Below are positions 52,244 through 59,185 of a stretch of DNA of 64,000 bases, in pieces. The DNA lies in NCBI GenBank assembly GCA_964478545.1, contig CAYZIS010000007.1, forward strand, positions 21,330 through 85,329. Direction: 5' to 3'. The notes beneath the pieces were generated by a model. The model did no database searches. It had not been told where the DNA came from and saw only the letters and a program-made list of their open reading frames with translations. Made by a program: the position numbers and the translations under genes. Positions within the stretch are counted from its first letter, which is position 1. The number at the start of each line of letters is the position of its first letter. Source of the DNA: DQWO01 sp964478545 (lineage in GTDB: Bacteria; Desulfobacterota; Anaeroferrophillalia; Anaeroferrophillales; Anaeroferrophillaceae).

Positions 52244-52382
52244 GGTTTAAGGTATATGGTATACGGTATACGGTGCATGGGTACAACAGCATAATAAAAA
52301 ACATAACCACAGGCTGTAAACCGTACTCATTGAATTCTATACCGTACACCTTGAACCCTATACCTTATACCGTAATATCCTA
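52244..52382. repeat. GGTATACGGTATACGG foldback after prepilin 2
   Basis: ACGGTTTAAGGTATATGG...ATACGGTGCATGG pairs with TACACCTTGAACCC...TATACCTTATACCG in a long, imperfect foldback. No ORF. It separates the prepilins from the ABC transporter genes by 153 bp. Confidence 0.65.
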
Positions 52383-52387
52383 ATCTT

Positions 52388-53116
52388 ATGCCTGCCATAT
52401 CCTTCAAAGATGTAACCAAAATCTACTATCGGGATTTCTGGCGCCGGCAGCCGGTAAAAGCGCTGGATTCTTTCAGTTTGGGAGTGGAATCTGGGTCATG
52501 CTTTGCTTTCCTGGGGCTGAACGGGGCCGGTAAAAGTACGGCAATTCGAATTCTTCTGGGTTTGACCCGGCCGACTGGTGGGTCTGCCCGTCTTTATGGC
52601 CGCCCGGATGCAGCCCACCCTCTGACCGGGGTGGGTTTTTTAGCGGAAAATATCGGTTTGCCGGCCCATGTTGCGCCAGTGTTTTTGCTCCGTTCTGTTG
52701 GCAGATTGTCTGGTATGAGTTCAGCAACAGCGGCAGAAAAAGCGGCTGAAATGCTTGATTTTGTCGGTCTTTCCGGGGTTAAAGGAAAGGTTAAAAATCT
52801 TTCCCGGGGTATGCGCCAGCGATTAGGATTGGCCCAGGCGTTAATGCATGATCCTGACCTGCTGGTTCTTGATGAACCGTTTACCGGTCTTGACATTGCC
52901 GGCCGGCGGGAGATTATTGACCGCCTGATTGAGCTTCACCAGCAGGGAAAAACTATCTTTTTTTCCTCCCATATTTTGGAAGACGTGGTCCGGCTGGCTA
53001 CCCATGTGGGCATCATTCACCAAGGCAGATTTCTGGGAGTTTTCAAGGCGGAGGAACTTGAAGGCCGACCGGAAGAATTTTTTCTGGAAAAGATCGGTTT
53101 GTCGCAAAACGTGTAA
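52388..53116 (+). CDS. ABC transporter ATP-binding protein in pilus cluster
   Basis: A 242-residue ATPase with Walker A GLNGAGKST (about 44-52), signature LSRGMRQRLGLAQAL (about 136-150; the second position is R rather than G in SGG), Walker B LLVLDEPFTGLD and H-loop in FFSSHILED. It is the ABC-2 exporter class. With the permease at 53146 and the TPR protein at 54330 it forms a module comparable to PilH-PilI-PilG of Myxococcus, an ABC system needed for type IV pili; the correspondence is by context and class, not shown by alignment. Confidence 0.9.
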   Translation: MPAISFKDVTKIYYRDFWRRQPVKALDSFSLGVESGSCFAFLGLNGAGKSTAIRILLGLTRPTGGSARLYGRPDAAHPLTGVGFLAENIGLPAHVAPVFLLRSVGRLSGMSSATAAEKAAEMLDFVGLSGVKGKVKNLSRGMRQRLGLAQALMHDPDLLVLDEPFTGLDIAGRREIIDRLIELHQQGKTIFFSSHILEDVVRLATHVGIIHQGRFLGVFKAEELEGRPEEFFLEKIGLSQNV

Positions 53117-53145
53117 CCCTGAGGCTGAACTGCTGAGAGTTGACT

Positions 53146-53910
53146 ATGAACCAGGTGCAAACCATTGCCGTAGTTACCATCCGGGAAGTTGTCGGCAAAC
53201 GTTTTTTCCTGGTGGTCTTTGCCGGCATCCTGCTGCTTATGGTGGCCGGGATGCTGGTGGCGCCCCTGAACATTGGTGAGCCCCATAAACTTTTTTACGA
53301 TCTGGGTTTTTCCTTCCTGGCTTTTTTTCTGCTGCTTTTTGTCCTGTTGGAGGGGGGCAGGCAGGTTGCCGGCAACCGGGAAAACGGTGGTTTTTACTGG
53401 CTTCTGGCCCGGCCGGTAAAGCGCTGGCAGGTGATAGTCGGGATCTTTGTCGGCCTGGCGTTGCTGGCCGGTGCCTGCCTGGTGCTTCTGGGTGGATTTT
53501 TCATTATTGTGTTGGCAATGGCTGGCCTGCCGATACAAACCTCGTTGTTTGTCCCTCTTGGATTTCTTTACCTGAAATATCTGTTGCTGCTCGGTTTGGT
53601 GATCTTGTTGGGCACCAGTTTTTCTCTTTTTTCAACGATCTTTTTTTCTCTTGGATTATTTATCGTCGGCCATGGAACGGCCATGCTGCTGGCGGTGGTC
53701 AAAAAATCCGGGGTTGTCACTTGCCTGCCGGCTCTCATCCTCTATCACGTGCTTCCAGACTTTAGTGCTTTTCATCTGGTCTCAGCCGGCCTGCATCAGC
53801 AGCTGCCGTCAGCCGGGGTTTTGGGAAAGTTGGCAGTCTATGGCCTGGGTTACCTGGGGATTTTGTTAGTGTTATCCTGCTGGTGTTTTTCCCGAGTTGA
53901 CCTGGACTAG
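53146..53910 (+). CDS. ABC-2 type permease in pilus cluster
   Basis: A 254-residue inner-membrane protein with six hydrophobic segments (about 20-42, 55-75, 105-130, 145-175, 180-200 and 230-250) and the ABC-2 opening TIAVVTIREVVGKRFFLVVF. ATG 53146 is preferred over the TTG at 53140. It starts 29 bases after the ATPase gene. It is presumably the membrane part of the pilus-associated exporter; the substrate is unknown. A GxxExxY element begins 20 bases after its stop. Confidence 0.88.
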   Translation: MNQVQTIAVVTIREVVGKRFFLVVFAGILLLMVAGMLVAPLNIGEPHKLFYDLGFSFLAFFLLLFVLLEGGRQVAGNRENGGFYWLLARPVKRWQVIVGIFVGLALLAGACLVLLGGFFIIVLAMAGLPIQTSLFVPLGFLYLKYLLLLGLVILLGTSFSLFSTIFFSLGLFIVGHGTAMLLAVVKKSGVVTCLPALILYHVLPDFSAFHLVSAGLHQQLPSAGVLGKLAVYGLGYLGILLVLSCWCFSRVDLD

Positions 53911-53930
53911 TGTAAGAGATGTTGTCTTTC

Positions 53931-54370
53931 ACCACGAAGAACACGAAGGACACGAAGAAATGAAATTTGATGATCTCTCCCATGCCGTTATTGGTTGTGC
54001 TCTGGAGGTCCATAAACTGCTCGGACCTGGTTTATTGGAATCCACTTACGAACAATGCCTTGCCCATGAGTTTACCATTCATGGCATATTTTTTAAAATA
54101 CAACCGCCATTGCCGGTAATCTATAAAGATATCAGGTTAGATTGTGGCTATCGAGTCGACTTATTGATTGAAAACAAGCTGATTGTTGAATTGAAGAGTG
54201 TGGAAGAATTAAAGGGCATTCATGAAGCTCAATTGTTGACTTATATGAAATTGGCCAATATCAGCTTGGGTTTGATACTCAATTTTAATGTACAAAAGCT
54301 GAAGGATGGGATTAAACGATATGTGCTTTAATTCCCTTCGTGTTCTTCGTGTTCTTCGTGTCCTTCGTGG
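53931..54370. mobile_element. GxxExxY element 1 with inverted 9-nt-unit arms
   Basis: The left arm (53931-53957) is CCACGAAGAACACGAAGGAC plus one more CACGAAG. The right arm (54336-54370) is four CTTCGTG units with spacers TT, TT and TC, ending GG. The arms are complementary and enclose one complete GxxExxY gene with little spare DNA. It lies between the ABC permease and the TPR gene. The same arrangement with a different arm sequence occurs at 57647-58074. Confidence 0.8.
53960..54331 (+). CDS. GxxExxY protein (PDDEXK_3-type), element 1
   Basis: A 123-residue protein. The family motif is GLLESTY (about 25-31). The core has CGYRVDLLI followed by IVELKS (about 65-84), an Asp then Glu-x-Lys, consistent with a PD-(D/E)XK nuclease-type fold; the conserved ending is EAQLLTYMKLANISLGLILNFN. 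The function of the family is unknown. The ATG begins 3 bases after the left arm, so there is no native ribosome site apart from the arm itself (GAAG). It is 70% or more similar by eye to the copy at 57675. It interrupts the pilus cluster. Confidence 0.9.
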   Translation: MKFDDLSHAVIGCALEVHKLLGPGLLESTYEQCLAHEFTIHGIFFKIQPPLPVIYKDIRLDCGYRVDLLIENKLIVELKSVEELKGIHEAQLLTYMKLANISLGLILNFNVQKLKDGIKRYVL

Positions 54371-55019
54371 TCAAAATATTTTGTTGCTTTTTTTGCTGGG
54401 GCTGGTTTTTGTTGCGCATAGTGGCCTTCAGCATGAAGTGGAAAAGACATCTCTTGCCCGGCGGCTGGGCAGCCTGCCGGATAAACGGGTGATGCAGCTC
54501 TTTTCTCTTGATGGCCGGGAGCTGGCGGCTGACTACCTCTGGCTGACCACCGATCGTCGTGGTCTCAATACCCTGAAAGGTGCCGAACTCATCGATGGTA
54601 AAAGTCGGGCTTTCTATCTGTTTGATGCCATCACTGATCTTGATCCCTACCTTTACGTGGTTTATCTCTATGCTTCCACTTTTTTGCCTGGTCCCCAGTA
54701 TCTGCGGGACGTAGCCGGCGGCCGGATTATCCTGGAAAAAGCCATGCACAGCTTCCCCGCGCATTGGGAATTCCCGTTTTTTCTCGGTTCTGCTTATTAT
54801 GATACCCTGGGGGATAAACAAACCGCGGCCCACTACTTTGAACAGGCCCTAAAAACCGGCAGTCCGCCTACCTTCCTGGTGGATTTTATTGCCATGATCT
54901 ATCGCCGTGAACAGGGCACGGAAATGCCGGTCAGCTATTACCGGCGCTTACGGAATGAATGTGAAAATGAAACCCTGAAAAGTTATTTGGATGCTTTGAT
55001 TCAGACAAGGATGAAGTAG
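54321..55019 (+). CDS. TPR-type membrane-anchored pilus accessory protein
   Basis: About 232 residues. The N-terminus is read from the right arm of the GxxExxY element: MCFNSLRVLRVLRVLRG provides three basic repeats before the hydrophobic anchor NILLLFLLGLVFVAHSG. The rest is soluble with TPR-like helices (DPYLYVVYLYASTFLPGPQY, FPFFLGSAYYDTLGDKQTAAHYFEQAL). ATG 54321 lies inside the last codons of the GxxExxY gene; the original start may have been lost or be a TTG near 54382. In gene order it corresponds to the accessory protein that accompanies pilus ABC transporters such as Myxococcus PilG. Confidence 0.75.
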   Translation: MCFNSLRVLRVLRVLRGQNILLLFLLGLVFVAHSGLQHEVEKTSLARRLGSLPDKRVMQLFSLDGRELAADYLWLTTDRRGLNTLKGAELIDGKSRAFYLFDAITDLDPYLYVVYLYASTFLPGPQYLRDVAGGRIILEKAMHSFPAHWEFPFFLGSAYYDTLGDKQTAAHYFEQALKTGSPPTFLVDFIAMIYRREQGTEMPVSYYRRLRNECENETLKSYLDALIQTRMK

Positions 55020-55050
55020 GATTGAACCCAACATGATGACCGCTTTTTTA

Positions 55051-55080
55051 CCACCGAGCATACCGAGGTTACAGAGGAGA
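55051..55080. repeat. Remnant arm with 9-nt units
   Basis: CCACCGAGCATACCGAGGTT followed by ACAGAGGAGA shows three (C/T)ACNGAG units at 9-nt spacing, the arm pattern of the GxxExxY elements, without a partner arm or ORF. It lies 32 bases after the TPR gene and supplies AGAGGAGA just upstream of ATG 55081. Confidence 0.55.
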
Positions 55081-55140
55081 ATGGTGAATTTTTCGATTGA
55101 TATGAAGCGATTTTATTCATGTTTTTTTCGAGATCACCCC

Positions 55141-55641
55141 ATGAAGTTTGGTGTAGGATCGTCAGGTTTTACCCTTATCGAGCTGATCATGGTCATCCTG
55201 GTGATAGGTATCCTGGCGGTGGTGGCCGCCCCCCGTTTTGCCGGCCACAGCATGGAGCTTGGCGGGGCGGCTAAAAAGTTGGCGATGGATATCCGCTATT
55301 GTCAGGAACTGAATATGATCCGCCAGGGAGAAGACTGGTGCCTTGGGTTTGCCGCTGATCATTATTATATCTGGCTGGATGACGACCATGATGGAAGCAG
55401 AGGAGCGTTGGAACCCTATGCCGTTGACCCGGTGGGCCAGGCAGATTACCAGGTTTACCTGAACAAGATGCATCTGGACTCCCTGAACCTTGATCCGACC
55501 GGTATCCGCAGCATCGGTTTTAACGGTCAGGGGAAGCCACAATACAGTGGTAGTGATGAAAACGGTATTAGTTTTATCCTGAAGAAGGGGAATGAACAGG
55601 TAACCCTGCATATGGAAAGTATTACCGGCAATGTTTTCTAA
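55141..55641 (+). CDS. Prepilin-like protein, MshC/GspH type
   Basis: A 166-residue minor prepilin. The leader MKFGVGSSG precedes FTLIELIMVILVIGILAVVAAPRF, with Glu5 retained. The GspH-like body has LAMDIRYCQELNMIRQGEDWCLGF with two cysteines and a DDDHDGSR loop. ATG 55141 gives a standard 9-residue leader; in-frame ATGs at 55081 and 55102 would give longer leaders, and the first has AGGAG next to it. It is part of the minor pilin set 55141-57646 that primes pilus assembly. Confidence 0.82.
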   Translation: MKFGVGSSGFTLIELIMVILVIGILAVVAAPRFAGHSMELGGAAKKLAMDIRYCQELNMIRQGEDWCLGFAADHYYIWLDDDHDGSRGALEPYAVDPVGQADYQVYLNKMHLDSLNLDPTGIRSIGFNGQGKPQYSGSDENGISFILKKGNEQVTLHMESITGNVF

Positions 55642-56404
55642 AATCTTCAGCCGGGGTTTTACCCTGGTGGAAACCATTATTTTTATTCTGGTGCTGTCCG
55701 TGGGGGCTGTCGGCATCATGACCTTGTACCAGAATATCCTCAGCCACGGGGCCGACCCCCTGCTGCGCCACAAGGGCCTGGTGTTGGCCCAGGACCTGAT
55801 GGATGAAATCCTCAGCAAACGCTGGGACGAAAATACCCCTAATGGTGGGGGCTGTTTGGATGCCTGTGATGGAGTGAGCACGGATGATCGCAACCATAAC
55901 GGTTCCTGCGGTAACAGCCCGGATTGTGACTGCTGCTATACCAGTCCTCCAACCTGCAGCTGCGACCCCTTATTCACCAGCAATATATGCACCAGCAATA
56001 ATGACGATGATGCTTCAACCATTGGTCTGGATGCCGGTGAGTCGGCGACTGCTGCCCGTCAAAACTGGGATGACGTGGATGACTACGATGGTCTGATTGA
56101 GGATAATCAGGATGGTGATGCCTCTGATGATCTCAAAGATCCCCAGGGGAACGTGATGAGTGAAACGGGATCGTTTCGACGTTGGGTGACCGTAACCTAC
56201 GTGAGGATTGCCGGCGGCGATGGCTTGTCTGACAGCAGCCCCTACCTTTTTGCTGATGCCGGTGACGGGCACGGCAGCCAGGATCCTGACGACGACAATT
56301 GTGGACCTGCTTCTCCCCGGACCAACTTCAAGCAAGTGGTGGTGACCGTGACCACGCCCCACAACGAAGATATCAAGCTGGTGAGCATTAAGGGAAATTT
56401 TTAG
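55631..56404 (+). CDS. Prepilin-like protein, MshD type, with cysteine-rich insert
   Basis: A 257-residue minor prepilin with leader MFSKIFSRG and FTLVETIIFILVLSVGAVGIM, Glu5 retained. It overlaps the previous gene by 11 bases. After the N-terminal helix (LVLAQDLMDEILSKRWDENTP, MshD-like) comes an unusual insert (about 72-125) with nine cysteines at 75, 79, 93, 99, 101, 102, 109, 111 and 120, embedded in Asp/Asn-rich sequence. A second acidic stretch (about 134-165) follows. The insert could bind metal or form a disulfide knot exposed on the pilus tip. Confidence 0.85.
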   Translation: MFSKIFSRGFTLVETIIFILVLSVGAVGIMTLYQNILSHGADPLLRHKGLVLAQDLMDEILSKRWDENTPNGGGCLDACDGVSTDDRNHNGSCGNSPDCDCCYTSPPTCSCDPLFTSNICTSNNDDDASTIGLDAGESATAARQNWDDVDDYDGLIEDNQDGDASDDLKDPQGNVMSETGSFRRWVTVTYVRIAGGDGLSDSSPYLFADAGDGHGSQDPDDDNCGPASPRTNFKQVVVTVTTPHNEDIKLVSIKGNF

Positions 56405-56411
56405 AATGGGG

Positions 56412-56438
56412 TGTAGGGGCGACCCCCTGTGGTCGCCC
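56412..56438. repeat. GGGGCGACC-type palindrome between mshD and mshO
   Basis: TAGGGGCGACCCCCTGTGGT continuing GTCGCCC forms a hairpin GGGCGACC/GGTCGCCC. This short palindrome is familiar as an interspersed repeat in many bacterial genomes. It lies in the 43-bp gap between two minor pilin genes. Confidence 0.6.
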
Positions 56439-56447
56439 GGTGAAACA

Positions 56448-57197
56448 ATGGTGAAAAAAGATAAAAACGGTTTTACCCTGATTGAGATGATTATTGTCAT
56501 CGTCATCCTGGGGATTGTCGGCCTGATTATCGGCCGGATTATTAATTCCGCCACTCGTGGCTATCAGTCCCGAGCCGCGATGAAAGAGTTGCAGAGCAGC
56601 GGCCGTCTGGCCTTGGATTACCTGGAATCTGAGCTTCGCTATGCGGTTCCCAATTCGATCAGGGTGTTAAATGATCATGGTGTTGATGTGGAAGATGCTC
56701 AGCCTGGTTCGGTACTGGAATATGGCCGAACATATTTTGGCGGCCATTATACAGCTAATGGCATAAGTGGAGCGGACATGACGGTGGATGATGATTTATC
56801 CGGGCTGAATTTCAGCGGCAAATGGTTGGTGGTGTATAATGACCACCCGGCAGATTTCTATGGCGGCAGCAGTGTATTCCCCATTGCCGGTAACACGGGA
56901 AACCATATTACCTGCACCACAAACATCGACAGGGATTCCCCCTATCGGCGCTATTATGTCTGTGATTCGGCGGTTAAGATAGGTCAAAATGGAAATGGCT
57001 TGATCTATTATTCAAACTATGCGCCCGGCAGTGTCGAAGACCATGGACAGTTTCTTTGCCGCAAAGTACAATCGGTGTCGTTTGTTCTTCAACATTCGCA
57101 GGCGGCGGAACCAACGGTTTTGATCACCTTGAAACTTGAATCTGGCTCCTTGCCGCTTACCCTGAAACGCCAGGTGCGGTTGGTGAATTTTCCCTGA
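56448..57197 (+). CDS. Prepilin-like protein, MshO type
   Basis: A 249-residue minor prepilin. Leader MVKKDKNG, then FTLIEMIIVIVILGIVGLIIG with Glu5; LALDYLESELRYAVPNSIRV (about 49-68) is typical of MshO/PilW-like proteins. The body has paired cysteines in ITCTTN, YVCDSAV and FLCRKV. The start is ATG 56448; upstream residues in the longer frame come from the palindrome at 56412. Outer-surface or tip-complex role expected. Confidence 0.85.
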   Translation: MVKKDKNGFTLIEMIIVIVILGIVGLIIGRIINSATRGYQSRAAMKELQSSGRLALDYLESELRYAVPNSIRVLNDHGVDVEDAQPGSVLEYGRTYFGGHYTANGISGADMTVDDDLSGLNFSGKWLVVYNDHPADFYGGSSVFPIAGNTGNHITCTTNIDRDSPYRRYYVCDSAVKIGQNGNGLIYYSNYAPGSVEDHGQFLCRKVQSVSFVLQHSQAAEPTVLITLKLESGSLPLTLKRQVRLVNFP

Positions 57198-57240
57198 CAA
57201 TGATAGCCATAACTTTTTTGTAAAGAATTTACAGGCGTTA

Positions 57241-57265
57241 CACGAAGAAGATGAAGAAGACGCGA
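57241..57265. repeat. CACGAAG arm overlapping the mshP start
   Basis: CACGAAGAAGATGAAGAAGA continuing CGCGAA holds three degenerate 9-nt arm units. The start codon of the next gene and its first five codons (MKKTR) lie inside the arm, and the arm supplies the GAAGAAG ribosome-like sequence. Confidence 0.5.
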
Positions 57266-57646
57266 AAAAATTTGTTCCATGATTCCTCCGGGGTATCGTT
57301 GATCGCGGCGGTATTTCTCATCATGGTTCTTTCCTTTCTGGGCTGGGTGATGGTTTCCATGAGTACCCTGGCCAGTCGGGAATCGGTCAATGAACTCTAT
57401 TCCGCCCAAGCCTATTATGATGCCTGTAGCGCGGTGGAAACAAGGATTGTGCAGATTGACCAAGGGGGCGATGCCGGTCGGAAATACTACCAGTTTGACC
57501 AGGGGAAGGTGGATGTGGATGCTGAAAAAACGGAAAAACCAGATTACTGGTACTGGAAGCTGACTGTCACTGCCACCAACGGCAACGAAGGCTCAGCAGA
57601 TTATTCCAAGCGCCAGCTCATCGTGAAATTTTTAAAAAAACTATAA
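57251..57646 (+). CDS. MshP/PilX-like minor pilus protein
   Basis: A 131-residue protein with N-terminal MKKTRKNLFHDSSG and a hydrophobic segment VSLIAAVFLIMVLSFLGWVMV of the PilX/MshP type, lacking the canonical Phe-Thr-Leu-Ile-Glu. It has AQAYYDACSAVETRIVQI in the stalk, as PilX-like proteins do, and a small C-terminal beta region. It is immediately followed (1 base) by the left arm of GxxExxY element 2. Its role is predicted from position among mshD, mshO and mshI. Confidence 0.8.
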   Translation: MKKTRKNLFHDSSGVSLIAAVFLIMVLSFLGWVMVSMSTLASRESVNELYSAQAYYDACSAVETRIVQIDQGGDAGRKYYQFDQGKVDVDAEKTEKPDYWYWKLTVTATNGNEGSADYSKRQLIVKFLKKL

Positions 57647-58074
57647 CCACAGAGAGCACAGAGGACACAGAGATTTGATTTTAAATGAATTAACCGGGAA
57701 AATCATAGGCTGTGCCATTGAAGTGCATAGGACTCTGGGGTCAGGGCTACTTGAATCTACTTATGAGCAGTGTTTATGCCAGGAATTGTCATTGGCGAAA
57801 ATTCCCTTTAAAGTGCAATGGTCTTTGCCGGTAATATATAAGGGAATTCGACTTGATTGCGGTTATCGAGTGGATATCTTTGTTGATGAGCGGGTAATTC
57901 TTGAATTAAAGTCAATTGGGCAGGTTGAAAAAATACATGAAGCACAATTATTGACCTATATGAGGCTTGCGAGCATTGAAATAGGTCTTTTGATAAATTT
58001 TAATGTCGAAGTGTTAAAAAATGGGATTAAACGTTTCAAATATTGATTCTCTGTGATCTCTGTGTCCTCTGTGG
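57647..58074. mobile_element. GxxExxY element 2 with inverted 9-nt-unit arms
   Basis: Left arm CCACAGAGAGCACAGAGGAC plus ACAGAG (57647-57672). Right arm CTCTGTGATCTCTGTGTCCT plus CTGTGG (58049-58074). Each has three units at 9-nt spacing, complementary to each other. A single GxxExxY gene fills the space between. The units are CACAGAG here and CACGAAG in element 1, so arm sequence changes in concert on both sides of one element. Confidence 0.82.
57675..58046 (+). CDS. GxxExxY protein (PDDEXK_3-type), element 2
   Basis: A 123-residue homologue of the protein at 53960. GLLESTY (about 25-31) and CGYRVDIFV followed by VILELKS (about 65-84) preserve the GxxExxY and Asp/Glu-x-Lys features; EAQLLTYMRLASIEIGLLINFN matches the conserved end. 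No in-frame ATG is available, so the start is TTG 57675, three bases after the left arm. The stop at 58046 is two bases before the right arm. This tight fit implies that arms and gene move or are maintained as one unit. Confidence 0.88.
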   Translation: MILNELTGKIIGCAIEVHRTLGSGLLESTYEQCLCQELSLAKIPFKVQWSLPVIYKGIRLDCGYRVDIFVDERVILELKSIGQVEKIHEAQLLTYMRLASIEIGLLINFNVEVLKNGIKRFKY

Positions 58075-58082
58075 TAAAAAAT

Positions 58083-59180
58083 ATGTTTCATCTGAAAATG
58101 AAAAAAAAGCAGATCATGGCCCTTGATCTGGGGCCTGCGGCGCTGAAAATGATCATTCTGAACTGCCAGAAAAAGCCGCCCCAGGTGGTGGATATTCTCT
58201 TTCATCAGTATGCTGAAAAAGCCCCGGTCTTCAATGATCTGGTAGCGGAAGAATTTTTTTATGAGCTACTTTCCAAGGTGCTGTCCCCGTACCGGAACCG
58301 GGGATTTCAGGTGGCCATGACGTTGCCATCGGAAATGGTCATCCGCCAGGAGCTGCAATTGCCAAAGACCGCTGAAAAAGATATTCCCCACGCTATTTAC
58401 TGGGCCTTGAAGGAAAAAATGGAACAATCACCGGATATCTTCCAACGGGATCACCTGGTGTTGGATAGCAGCCGACAGGGACAGCGGGAAACCATGAATG
58501 TGCGGGTCTATCTGGCCAAACAGGATGATGTTGTCCGGATTGAAGCGTTGTTTGACCGGCTTGGCCTTTCCATTCAGTATCTTGAACCCTCCGATGTTGC
58601 CATGGCTGCGGCTTTTGCCCATTGTCCTCCACCCGAAATGGGTGAAAACCCTCTGGTGATGAATCTTGGGGGAGAGGGAAGTACGATTACTATCCTGCAC
58701 CAGGATTTGCCGTTTTTAAGCCGTCAGGTGGGAATCAATACCCGAACCTGGACGGCATCATTGGCATTGAAAAAAGGTTTGGATGAGGAGGTCGCCCGTC
58801 AATTGATTTTTGAACATGGGCTCAGCCATTTTCGCCATCGATTTGACCAATCGACTGAAGGTGGGCTGCCGGAGGAGGTGTTCAAATTCCTTGAAGCTGA
58901 TTCCCAGCAACTGGCCCTGGAAATTCACCGGAGCATCGACTATTTCCAGAGCAGCATGCATAAAGGTAAAGTGGAGCAGCTTGTCCTTGCCGGCGGTGGT
59001 TCAGGGCTCTTGGATCTGGATTACTATCTGGCAGAAACCTTGGGGATTCCCTGCATCGTTTATGATCCATTGGCACAGCTGGATTTTTCCACCTGTCGGA
59101 TTGATGAAGAACAATTAGTAATGTGTCGTCAGCAGGCACCACGATTTATGGTGGCTGTCGGTCAGGCCTGTCGGGACTGA
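58083..59180 (+). CDS. mshI: PilM/MshI-like actin-fold pilus protein
   Basis: A 365-residue cytoplasmic protein. The N-terminus IMALDLGPAALKMIIL is the actin-like phosphate loop of PilM/MshI; VAMTLPSEMVIRQELQLPK, VMNLGGEGSTITIL (about 196) and LVLAGGGSGLLDLDYYLAETLGIP (about 299) complete the fold. The start is ATG 58083, 8 bases after the right arm of element 2; ATG 58098 or 58113 would trim a few residues. It would bind the N-terminal tail of the PilN-like protein encoded next. Confidence 0.87.
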   Translation: MFHLKMKKKQIMALDLGPAALKMIILNCQKKPPQVVDILFHQYAEKAPVFNDLVAEEFFYELLSKVLSPYRNRGFQVAMTLPSEMVIRQELQLPKTAEKDIPHAIYWALKEKMEQSPDIFQRDHLVLDSSRQGQRETMNVRVYLAKQDDVVRIEALFDRLGLSIQYLEPSDVAMAAAFAHCPPPEMGENPLVMNLGGEGSTITILHQDLPFLSRQVGINTRTWTASLALKKGLDEEVARQLIFEHGLSHFRHRFDQSTEGGLPEEVFKFLEADSQQLALEIHRSIDYFQSSMHKGKVEQLVLAGGGSGLLDLDYYLAETLGIPCIVYDPLAQLDFSTCRIDEEQLVMCRQQAPRFMVAVGQACRD

Positions 59181-59185
59181 TTTCT

